Source of the DNA: Mesotaenium endlicherianum
Lineage: Eukaryota > Streptophyta > Zygnematophyceae > Zygnematales > Mesotaeniaceae
Direction: 5' to 3'
Assembly: GCA_009602735.1 (NCBI GenBank)
Contig: WELA01005813.1
Coordinates: 264,058 to 296,912 of the forward strand
Length of the DNA stretch: 32,855 bases
Shown: piece after piece, positions 22,405-32,668 of the stretch
Layout: each line of letters begins with the position of its first letter
Position numbering within the stretch: position 1 is the stretch's first letter
The notes under the pieces: model-generated
Told to the model about the DNA's origin: nothing
The model's database searches: none
The model's input: only the letters and a program-made list of their open reading frames with translations
Translations under genes and position numbers: made by a program

Positions 22405-23150
22405 CAAGGAATTTGCGTGCCATCTAAAGATGAGCATTCTGCGTGCTCCCAAAAAGAAAATTTTTGCGTGCACCTAGAATTGCGTGTATTGCAAGCCCAA
22501 GAAAGATATATGAATTTGCGTATCTTTCAAAAGAGCATTTTGCGTGCCTCTTAGGAGACAATTATTGCGTGCCCCCCCATCTAGGGCATATTGCGTTCCC
22601 CTAAAGGAGCATATTGCGTGCCCAACCAAAACCTCATTGTTCGTGCCCTTTGAATGGCGCATTTTGCGTGGCCCCAAAATGTTGAATTTGCGTGTTCCGT
22701 TTGTATTTAGTATTTTGCGTGCCTTCAACAGACACCGCATTTTGCGAGACCCCGGAAAGAGCATTTTGCATGCCCCTTGAATTGCGTAGTTTGCAAACCT
22801 ATGCAAGAAGATATAAGTGACTCCGTATCTTTTGTACTCATAGGAGAAAATTTAATGCGTGCCCCATATTTGGCGTTCCTCTAAAATAGCATTTGCGTGC
22901 CCACCCAACCCATTATTGTGCGTGCCCTTTGAATGGCGCATTTTGCGTGGCCCCAAAATGTCGAATTCGCGTGCCCCGTCGGTTTATAGCATTTTGCGTG
23001 CTTTGAACAGAGCATTTTGCGTGCCACTTAAGCGTAGCGTTGTGCTTGCAGCCCGACTAGTCCGTGCCCCTACTCATTTGCGTGCCTTGGATGAGAGGTT
23101 TTTTTTGGTGGCCGGTCTCTGAAATGATATTGTTTGCGTGCCCGCATTCT
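22405..23150. repeat. Degenerate 24-27 bp minisatellite (TTGCGTGCC repeats)
   Basis: More than 20 divergent units, each centred on TTGCGTGCC(C) and usually ending AGCATT, spaced mostly 24-27 bp. A longer unit of 279 bp is duplicated within it: sequence at 22642 onward recurs at 22921 onward. On the minus strand 22806-22474 stays open for 110 codons and reads as 8-9 residue repeats such as GTQNALLK, GTQYALDG, GTRKFNIL and GPRKMRHSK. No known family was recognised. It could be a remnant of a repeat-protein exon, or a non-coding satellite whose units happen to be multiples of three. Confidence 0.8.
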
Positions 23151-23573
23151 ACAATACCCTTTTGAAAGGAGAAACTCGCGTACCTTTGATAAAACTTGAA
23201 ACAATTTTCTTCCCTTCCTGTGTTTCTCATAAGTGATAGAAAGCTATACATGTCCTCAGTTCGATTTCGATATTGAGTCAGTCAAGGTGCACTCTCGAGA
23301 TTGGCGTGAGAAGTCACGTGACCTCATGAACACAGAACAACTGTGATGGCTTCATAAATTCTCTCTCTATATTGGACGGTCCTGGAAATAGAGCAAGTAA
23401 ATATTTTGAAGACAACTATTTCTAGCTTAGCGAATGAAAGGCTCTTTCAAAGGTCTAAAGTAAATAGCTGCTGATTCAAACTCGGTAGTACTTTAGCTGA
23501 AAGTTGCACTGACAGAACGACTCTCTGTAGGTGCTTGTGATGAGCTAACCGAGTCGTAACAAACTATACGAGT
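23151..23573 (+). promoter_or_regulatory. Upstream region of the P5A ATPase gene
   Basis: 423 bp between the minisatellite and the start codon, without an open frame. It contains the 10 bp palindrome GTCACGTGAC at 23313-23322, a G-box type site of the class bound by plant bZIP and bHLH factors, 252 bp before the ATG. No convincing TATA box was seen. Function is inferred from the motif only. Confidence 0.4.
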
Positions 23574-25914
23574 ATGGCGATCAACGTGGTAGCAAAAACT
23601 GTAGAGCACGTTGAGCTTTACAAATGGCTGCCTTATTCGTATAGACTAGACGCATGGCCCTTTACCATTGCTTATCTTATGTGGCTTATTTTGGCTGTGC
23701 CAAAGCTGGAGATGGCTGATGCAATGATCATCCTTGCAGTCATAGGGATCGGCCACATATTGACCATCTTATCAACAGCTTGGTCCGTGGATTTCTTGTG
23801 CTTTGCACATGCACAAAAGGTTCGAGGGCCCTTACTATTTCATTAGGTAGACGCTGCTTTGTTTCTATCTACGACCTTGAGTGTCTGTAAACTTCATTCT
23901 TGACTTACTCGCCTTCTGCAGTTGCTTTTGCAATCGGAATAGACTCTACTGCTGGACGACTTCGTGAGAATTTCGTAGTATGTGCAGACGTGCATGCAGA
24001 GCAGTTGGTGCCAGTTGGTGGTCATTAGTCGTCATTCTGCTTGCCAATCCGGTACATATGCTGTCAGTTTCCTATGCTTATATGCTGTTTGCTGACCTCT
24101 TATGCATTCTAAAGATGGATCATAGGCTTGCAGCCCACAGATATTTGAGGCCGGTAGCCAGGTTGCTTCCATTTGGCTCATCAATGGGAGGGTGTGTGTT
24201 ATGGCAGGTGAAGAGCGTGCATGATGCTGAGGTGTGCAAAGTGGTCCCTGCCAAGTTTTCAGGCTCCAAGGAAGTGGTACCCATCTTGCGGCGCACCATG
24301 GTAAGGCGCCGTACTGTTTGCTTGTTCCAGGCAAGGTGTACAGAATTTCAAGGAGTTCGAGGCTAGTCCATTCGGTGGCTATAAAGTGGAAGAAGGTTGT
24401 AACGGATCAGAAGCAACGACTTAGACCTGCTTACTATTTTCACATGTCCAAGTTGCTGGAAACCTCTTGGAGGCATTTTCTGTTCATAATAAGCCCCTCC
24501 CTGTGTCCTCCCCACGACACGTCCCAAAACAGTTGGTGATAACAGTGAGTGCAAGAGCTGGACAAGGTGGTCCAAAGCATTTGAAGATCCGCAGGGGGGA
24601 AGAGGGCAAAGGGGGAGGGGAAAGTTGGAAACGTGGAAGAAATATCCTGCTCCAGAGGGGCTGCTAGTTGCGGGGTGTTTGTGGTGCCAAGTGGGTGGCT
24701 CTTCAGTAGAAGCATAGCTAGGGGTTTTAGGGGCTTGGCCTTAGCTGGGGGCAACTAAATGCTCGTGGGCTTTAACGTGCTTGCCCTGCTTTGTAGTGAC
24801 CAAGAGAGTTTTTGTGGCGGACATCTGACCCACCCGCAGAAGGACGCGGGTTTCAATAACACCCACAGGCAGAGACAGGTGGAAGTGGGAAGTGCAGCAA
24901 TTGTTGAAGGGCTCATGTGTTCTCATATGGATCACGTCTGTTCCAAGCAGGACTTGCGCTGGTGTGTTTGGCGTAGCAACAGCGTGCTTGTGAAGCAAGC
25001 CTGCTTTGCCAAGGGGACACATGGCAGACAGGCTCATGCAGAGTTCCTGCAAAAGGGGTTTGTTTGTGCCTGTGTGTCATCATCTGGGGAGCATTACCAA
25101 GCCCGATTTCATGCAGGAAGTGCTTCATTGTTTCTTCTGCAGCTGCCGGATGAGAAGGTTCTGCTGGGACAGGGCAAGAAGGGGGCCGGCGGTGGCAAGG
25201 GGGACTCTCGGGTGGAGGAAGAAGAGGTCCGCTTCGAGTTCCGGAAGCAGCAGTTTGTGTTCTCAGAGGGCGAGGGTGCGTTTCACAAGCTCCGCTTTCC
25301 GTCCAAAGAAACCATTGCCACTTATGGCAAGTGCTCCGGCTATGGCTCCGAAGCAAAAGCGAACGCAGCATCGCAGAAGTGGGGGCGCAACGCGTGAGCA
25401 CTCTCCCCCCTTCTCTCCTCCTCTCTCTTGGGGGCTGTGCTCGGTGTTTTATTGATGTGCGTGCATCCCATCACTGGGTTTCCTTGGGGAGATGGTGCCT
25501 GGGAGCTACTCTGCTTTTTCTTGCTTTCCATGGCTTCTCCGTGTCCAAGAATGCCCATGGCCACTGAACAGCACTACTAGTATCCGGCATGTGGGTGCTG
25601 CTTTCAGCAGCAGCAGCAGTAATAGTGATGCGGGCGCGGGCGTGGGCGTGTGCGTGTGTTGGTGGCGGGCGAGGGGCCATAGATTTGAGTTTCCGCAGCC
25701 GACGTTTTGGAACCTGTTCAAGGAGCAGTGCATCGAGCCCTTCTTCGTGTTCCAGGTGCACCCCTCTGCGCTCCTACTCCTGTCAAGCTAAGCTGGCGGT
25801 CCGAGAGGCTCTGGCCTTGCTCAACAGCCCTCTGCTGCACAGTAGAAGACACAAATTTATGTGGAGGCACACACGCAGTGATGCGTTCTGAAACCTGGCT
25901 TACCCGTACCCTAG

Positions 25915-25945
<31 letters not shown>

Positions 25946-28900
25946 GGCAGGGGGGGAGGAAGAAGAAAAGTAAGAAGGGTGTAAGATTATGGGCATCAGC
26001 ATGACCTTATGGCGCTTGTGGGGGTGCGGGCCGGCGCAGGTGTTCTGCGTGGGGCTGTGGTGCCTGGACGAGTACTGGTACTACAGCCTCTTCACGCTCT
26101 TCATGCTGCTCGTGTTCCAGTCCACCATGGTCAGCAGCCGCCTGCGCACGCTCACGGAGCTGCGGCGCGTGCGCGTCGACTCCCAGACCCTCATGGCCCA
26201 CCGCGGCGGCAAGTGCGTCCCCCACCCCCTCTTTCTCCCCACACCCGCCCATCACTTGTTGTTGTGACTGCTGGGACCACACATGCTCAGATACATAAGT
26301 CGGTGAGGGATCGCACCATTCGCTCTCATGAAGCGAAGTCCAGGCGTGTGTGCTTCAGATCCGATTGACTCAGCAGAGCAGTAACAAATTGCCGCGCGAC
26401 ACCCTCCCACACCCTCGTACAATGATGCGACGGCCTTAGCCAGGAGTGGCTGCCCGCCTTTACGCGCTCGGACACTCAGCCTCGCCCTTCACAACACCAC
26501 TCCGTGTGCTACTGCCCTCTTCTGGCAAGCACCAGCTCAAGTGCCTGCCAGATCCGCTCGAAGACATGCATCCTCTCCCATCCCTCCTCAAAACACGCCG
26601 CTGTGACACGAGCACCCTCACTAGCAAACTTCTTTGACCCTCTAGGCGAGCCAGGCCAGGTGAAGCCTCGCCATGGCTGCTTAAAATTGCACGTACGAAA
26701 GCTTCTGGAAGGCGCCCACCTGGTCAGAGGATGGAGTGTTGGACGACAAGAAGGAGAGGGCCCAACGATGGCCGCACCTGAGAGTCCACTTGCCAGAACC
26801 GCAAAGCCTCTCCACAAACGATCCTGACGTTGACCGACCTGGAGCCAGCCGCCCTTGCCGAATACTACAAAGGTGCTTAATGGTACTACGGAGTGAGGCA
26901 CCCGAGTTGCCCTCACAGACCATTCGGGTAGGGAGCTCTAGGTGATGCGTAATGGGCCTCCATCACGGTGGGTGTCTGTCACCAGTATAGGCGGCTCAGA
27001 GTTGGGGTGCATGGGTGGGGGTGCGCAGGTGGGTGAAGCTGTCAGGCGTGGACCTGCTGCCGGGGGACCTGGTGTCCATAGGCCGGGCGCAGGGGGGTGG
27101 CCCCGGGCAGGAGGAGAGGACGGTGCCCGCGGACATGCTGCTCGTTGCCGGGTCCGCCATTGCCAACGAAGCGCTCCTCACCGGAGAGTCCACGCCCCAG
27201 TGGAAGGTGCATATCCTGCTGCTGCTGCTGCTGCTGCTGGTGGTGGTGGTGCCGGTGCCCTTGCTCTGTCAAGTGGAGCTGTTGTTGTGACCCTTCCGGT
27301 GGCTGGCTGTGTGGGCGGTGGGTGAGCAGGGCCCGATTGTGGGCAGGGATCTCAATGAGCGGCTGTCGGTGCGACGGGACAAGGCCAACGTGCTGTTTGG
27401 CGGCACCAAGATACTGCAGCACACTCCCGACAAGGTGCTGCTGCTGCTGCTGCTCACTCTCACCTTATGCGCCTGGCTGCTAGGAAAGGTTGTATTGCCC
27501 GTGTGCTTCAGGCAGGCAGGCATGGATGGTCAACTAACTATCTGTCTGTCTCCTGTCTCCCGGGGTGGGCGCAGAGTGCGGCGTCGATGAAGACGCCGGA
27601 CGGGGGCTGCCTGGCGGTGGTGCTGCGCACGGGCTTCGACACCTCGCAGGGCAAGCTCATGCGCACCATCCTCTTCTCCACTGAGCGCGTACGTGCCCCC
27701 CTCTTATCCCCTCCTCCTGCTGCTGCTGCTGGAGGGGTATAGACACCACGCTGCTGTAGCTGCGGCAGCAACCGCTGTATCTGGCAGACAAAGGCTGAGG
27801 GGCGAGATGAAACGGGTGTGCTGGGCTGCTGCAGATGACGGCCAACACATGGGAGAGCGGCCTCTTCATCCTCTTCCTCGTCTTCTTCGCACTCATTGCT
27901 GCCGGCTACGTGCTCCAGAAGGTAAGGGGCTTCTCTTTGCTAGCTGGCGCACACTCCGCTGTTGTGAGGTTACCTTGTCCTGCCGTGGGGACAAGGGGCG
28001 TGCGCGTGCGTTGGTGACAGAAGGCAGCGGGGGTGGGGGCGGGGGAGGCAGGGGCTGGAGGATCCAAATCGCAGCCGCTACAAGCTGTTCTTGAACTGCT
28101 CGCTCATCATCACGTCCGTCATCCCGCCGGAGCTGCCCATGGAGCTGTCCATCGCCGTCAACACGTCGCTCATCGCGCTCATCCGCCGCAGCATCTACTG
28201 CACGGAGCCCTTCCGCATCCCCTTTGCCGGCAAGGTAGGCGCTGCATCTGCTGCTGCTGCTTCTCCCTCTTCCTGCTGCTCCTTCTGGCGCTCCGTGTAT
28301 GAGGCTCTGGGTCCAATGCGGGGGGTGAGGAGGATGCGCAGGTGGACGTGTGCTGCTTTGACAAGACAGGCACCCTCACCAGCGACGATATGGTACCCAC
28401 CCCATATCCTCTCTCTCTCTCTCTCTCGCCCTTTCTTTCTGCTTCTGCTTTGCGGACAAGGTGTGCATGGGACAGGCACCGTACAGAGCGGAAGTTATGT
28501 TCTTTTCTGGTGCTTGGCCGTTCCTGGGCTGACAAGGCCGGCAATGTGGGCGAGCGAGTGCAGGAATTCCGAGGAGTGGGCGTACTGGAGGGCGGCACCG
28601 AGCTCGTCACCGACCCCGCATCCCTGCAGCAGGAGACAGTGCTGGCCCTCGCCACCTGTCATGCCCTCGTGTTTGTGGAGAACAAGCTGGTGAGTGGCAC
28701 GGAGGACAGGGCCACATGCATGCAGTTGGAGGAGGAGGCAGTGGAGGAGTGGGCTGGAGTTGTGTGGTGGGTGGTCTCACGCGTGCTGCTGGCGCCCTTG
28801 GAGTCGGCCGCAGGTGGGCGACCCTTTGGAGAAGGCGGCGCTGAAGGGCGTGGACTGGACCTTCACGGGCGAGGAGAAGGCTCTCTCCCGCAGGTCAGCC

Positions 28901-31900
28901 AGCTTGCCATTGCAGTTGCAGTTGCAGCAGCAGTAGCACGAGCACCAGCTCTAGCACTGGGCTTGCGCTCTCTCGTGGATGGGCACTCAATGCCTTGAGC
29001 TGACACCCGTGTGCGGGCGGTCAGGGGAGGCACAAGTGCGCAGATAGTGCAGCGCCACCACTTTGCGTCACACCTCAAGCGCATGGCTGTGGTCGTGCGC
29101 GTCGATGACTCCCCCTCCTTCCACGTGCTTGTTAAGGTAGGTGTGCCTGGGCTGGGGCTGCTGCTGCTGCTGTTGTTGCTACTGCTTGGATATGTGATGC
29201 TGCCACCAGAGCTGCAAGAGGCCGTACGGACGATTGGGCTCTCTGCTTGCTTTCAGATCACGCCCTCCTTCCTTGCGCCAACGGCTTGCGACCCCTACCT
29301 GCAAGTTGTGAGAGGGTGAGGGCACTGTGGGTGTGGGGGGCATCGAGCAGGGGGCGCCGGAGACCATAGAGGAGTTTCTGCGTGAGGTGCCCGTGGGGTA
29401 CACGCAGGCGTACAAGCACTACACGCGCCAGGGGTCGCGCGTGCTGGCGCTCGCCCACAAGGCGCTGCCCGACATGCCTGTACGCTCCTTGGTCCTGCAC
29501 ACCCGCGCCTGGGGACTGTCTCCGTGCGCCTCACCTCCTCCTTCTATTGCCAGTCTCTTCTCGGAAATGAAGAGGAAAAAATGACCCGTTGGCGTAGTTG
29601 CAGCCCTTCAGAGATGAAAAGACCATGTTGCAAGATACTGAGGCGCTACCTATCGGGCAGGTGGCGGATGCGCGCACGCTGGAGCGCGAGAAGGTGGAGA
29701 GCCAGCTCACATTTGCTGGCTTCGCTGTGAGTACTATATGTTCTCCCTGCCCAGCTGCCTGCTTCCTTCCTGAGCGGCATGCGGGGTGGCCGTGCACTTG
29801 AGATGGCCCACTTTTTTTGGGGAAGTGCTCTTCCACAACCATGATGGTGGAGGAGAGTAACGACTGAGCCCCCTTCCTGTTGGTGGGTGGCTGGTGCTGG
29901 GGCACTCCCCCGGGCAGGTGTTTGCGTGCCCGCTGCGGGGAGACTCTGCGCGCGTGCTGGCAGAGCTCAAGAGCTCCTCCCATGATCTGGTGGGCATACC
30001 CTCCCGCTCCACCACTCCTGTTTGATGCTTTGCCATCTCTACATTGGCCCCCAGGAGTAGTGAAGAAGGCACAAATAAGGGTGCGGAGGACATTCGCATA
30101 GCAGCGTTGTTGCCTCTGTTGTCTGTAGCTAGCTGTGTGTCATAATCCAATCTGGAGCTTGTGTGCTGCCTGTATGCAGGTTATGATCACGGGTGATCAA
30201 GCTCTGACTGCCTGCCACGTGGCAGCCCAGGTCCACATATTGACAAGGCCAGCGGTGATTCTGACACCTGTCAAGGGTGGAACTGAATTTGAGTGGGTGT
30301 CGCCGGATGAGAGTACAAGGATTCCCTACAGGTGTGCATGCTGCTGCTGCTGTTACTGCTGCTGCCTAACGCACCGTGTCAGGCGCGACCTTGGTGTTTG
30401 CTGTTGTCTTCCCTCAGGAGGGTGTACGGAGCACGAGTTGTCTCCTGTCAGAATTGAGGGAGAGTGCAAGAGGTGGGCGGGGGGTGCAGGGCAGAGGAGG
30501 TGGAGGGCGTGGCACGCGAGCACGACCTGTGCGTGGCCGGCGACGGCCTCTCCATGCTGGAGCGCACCGCCGCTCTCAGCCTCGTCATTCCCCTCACCCA
30601 GGTCTGGTGTGCTCCAACGCAGGGACGCACACAATGTGGGGGTATCACAAGAAAGAGGGGGAGCAGCTGTAGTTGCAGCTTGCTCAGTATGCTCAGGAGC
30701 TGAGAGGGTGTGTGTGGGGCAGGTGTTTGCAAGGGTGGCGCCCGTGCAGAAGGAGCAGATCCTGACGACGCTCAAGGCAGCGGGGCGCATCACGCTCATG
30801 TGCGGCGACGGCACCAACGACGTGGGCGCCCTCAAGCAGGTGTGCTCCTCGTGTAGGCTGTTTCCCCGCGTTCTCTGTCGTCTGCGCGTGCAGTACTCCT
30901 CCCTTTCAGGGCAGTACAGGGCTGCTGCTAGTGGGCATACTGGCTGACTGCGTCGGTGGGCCATGACGGCGGCCGCGGATGGATGGGGCGTATGCACACA
31001 GGCACACTGCGGGGTGGCGCTGCTGAATGCCATTCCGCCACCTGCTGCCAAGAAGGAGGCTGCTCCTGCTTCTCCTTCCCCAAGTACGTGACCTGTCTGC
31101 GTCCTCCTCTTCTCCTGGTGAACACTTGTAGTGCACGACAGAGTGGGTTTGTGTCATCAGGTCCCATGAGAGTGCAAGTGTGCGACCTTGCTGCCGCGCA
31201 TGCCTGGAGCAAAGCAAAGCTGCTGTCTACGTCGTTGGCTCAACGGCTGGACACCTTCCGCTCTTTCTCTTACAAGATGGTGCTGGCTGGCTCCTCCTCC
31301 TGCCTCTCTTCAGGTGGGTTAAAGCCAAAGAGGCCTCGCGCGCCTTCTTCATCTGCAACCAATGGGCTCCATGGCAGCTCGGTGGGAGGTGGCGCAGAAG
31401 AGGTCGAGGGGAAGCTACTTGAATCGGAGCCAGCTGTCAGGCTCACCGCAAGGGAGCAGATGAGGGAGCAACAGCAGCGGCGCATGAAGGAGCAGCAGGA
31501 GAAGCTGAAAAAGATGATGAAGGAGATTGAAGAAGGCGGCGACGGGCGCACGCCCATGGTGAAGCTGGGGGATGCTTCCATGGCCAGCCCCTTCACGGCC
31601 AAGCACGCGTCCGTGAGCCCCACCACCGACATCATCAAGCAGGGGCGCTCCACGCTGGTCACCACGCTGCAGATGTTCAAGATCCTGGGCCTCAACTGCC
31701 TGGCCACGGCGTACGTGCTGAGCGTGATGTACCTGGACGGAGTGAAGCTGGGCGACACGCAGGCCACCATCAGCGGGGTCTTCACAGCCGCCTTCTTCCT
31801 CTTCATCTCCCACGCCAAGCCTCTGGACAAGCTCTCGCCGGAACGGCCTCACCCCAGGATCTTCAGCTTCTACGTCATCCTGTCCCTCCTTGGCCAGTTT

Positions 31901-32386
31901 GCCATCCACCTGACGTTCCTGGCCAGCGTAGTGAAGGGCGCCCAGGCGTACATGCCCCAGGAGTGCATCGAGCCCGACTCCAAGTTCCACCCGAACCTTG
32001 TCAACACAGTTTCCTACATGGCCAACATGATGATTCAGGTTGCTACTTTTGCTGTCAACTACATCGGGCACCCGTTCAACCAGAGCATTAGGGAGAACAA
32101 GCCTTTCTACTATGCCTTGACATCAGCAGCAGTCTTCTTCACTGTTGTGACGTCAGACGTGTTCAGGCAACTGAATGACGGGCTTGAGCTAGTGAAGCTG
32201 CCGCAGCCGTTTGGTGTACAAGTGCTCGGTATGGCTGGCTTGATGATAGCTGGATGCTATGCATGGGAGCATTTTATGAAACTGCTCTTCCCCCTGAAGA
32301 GGCAATCTGTTAGTACGATTCAAAGGGAAGAGAGCCTCAGACTTGAGCAGGGGAAGAAGGCATTGGAGGTGAAAAAACAGGCTTAG
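23574..32386 (+). CDS. PDR2: P5A-type ATPase, ER transmembrane-helix dislocase (SPF1/ATP13A1 family)
   Basis: ER P-type ATPase that extracts mislocalised membrane helices; plant members are PDR2/MIA. Exons: 23574-23819, 24208-24300, 25143-25393, 25683-25755, 26040-26212, 27029-27206, 27330-27434, 27575-27688, 27835-27921, 28052-28234, 28342-28392, 28564-28689, 28814-28893, 29025-29136, 29351-29479, 29661-29726, 29918-29989, 30180-30331, 30490-30601, 30723-30839, 31002-31083 and 31314-32386. The sum is 3675 nt (1224 aa), near the family's ~1200. Exon 1 encodes the two extra N-terminal membrane helices (about 28-42 and 49-70). Motifs in order: actuator TGES (330-333), the P5A-specific membrane motif PPELP (465-469), DKTGTLT with phosphorylated D508, KGAPE (624-628), and GDGTND (829-834). 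A Gln/Lys/Glu-rich probable coiled coil (about 909-941) precedes the last membrane block, encoded by the single large exon 22. The exon 21/22 join is the least certain, as it falls in a poorly conserved linker. Several introns carry CTG tracts. Confidence 0.95.
25605..25619 (+). repeat. (CAG)5 tract in P5A intron 3
   Basis: Five perfect CAG units in intron 3 (25394-25682), on the sense strand. It is one of the triplet tracts that recur through this gene's introns. Confidence 0.9.
25919..25945 (+). repeat. (CAG)9 tract in P5A intron 4
   Basis: Nine perfect CAG units, the longest triplet run in the window. It lies about 95 bp before the exon 5 acceptor, upstream of where a branch point would be expected. 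Confidence 0.95.
27216..27251 (+). repeat. (CTG)8 then (GTG)4 tract in P5A intron 6
   Basis: Eight CTG units begin only 9 bases after the donor GT at 27207 and run straight into four GTG units. The tract occupies a large part of this short intron (27207-27329). Confidence 0.95.
27438..27452 (+). repeat. (CTG)5 tract in P5A intron 7
   Basis: Five CTG units start 3 bases into the intron (donor at 27435), so the tract is effectively part of the splice donor region. Confidence 0.9.
29158..29172 (+). repeat. (CTG)5 tract in P5A intron 14
   Basis: Five CTG units 21 bases downstream of the donor at 29137, followed by interrupted TTG/CTA/CTG triplets. Similar shorter tracts sit in introns 8 (27717-27731), 10 (28248-28259) and 18 (30341-30352). 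Confidence 0.9.
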
Positions 32387-32668
32387 TTAAAGATTCACAT
32401 TGTGCCCGGTTTCAAATTGCTCTGGTGGCGTTTCGAATGATAAAAGATAATGAATTCAGCTCCAACATGCACTGATATTCCGAGCTCATTACTGCAAGGT
32501 GTCCTCATACCTTCTTTTGTATACATGAATTTATAATTGACCGTGGGCAAAAGAAACATGTCTTCTTTCATTGTCTTGTGCATGCATGTGAGTACGTTGC
32601 ATATGCATCCTAACTTGACACTACTTGTAGACACATAATGTCATATTGCAAGTAAGAAGGCAATAATG
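32387..32668. other. Short spacer between the P5A stop codon and the telomere
   Basis: 282 bp, AT-richer than the upstream exons, with no open frame and no satellite-like subtelomeric repeat. It must contain the P5A 3' untranslated region, polyadenylation site and any boundary sequence before the telomeric array. Confidence 0.7.

Noticed and set aside
22405..23150. Possible CRISPR-like array
   Set aside because: The repeats are short, degenerate and without constant-length unique spacers, in a eukaryotic nuclear context with no cas genes. It is a minisatellite.
24759..25142. Upstream half of a 212-codon open frame before P5A exon 3
   Set aside because: It is intron 2 sequence that happens to be open; P5A similarity starts at 25143 after a CAG acceptor.
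25989..26368. Arg/Ala/His-rich open frames overlapping P5A exon 5
   Set aside because: They are alternative frames of GC-rich coding sequence. The correct frame gives [16 protein letters not shown], a clear P5A membrane segment.
30956..31313. N-terminal extension of the 476-codon open frame that includes P5A exon 22
   Set aside because: The first ~119 codons read through exon 21 in the wrong frame and through intron 21. The family alignment resumes only after the acceptor at 31312-31313.
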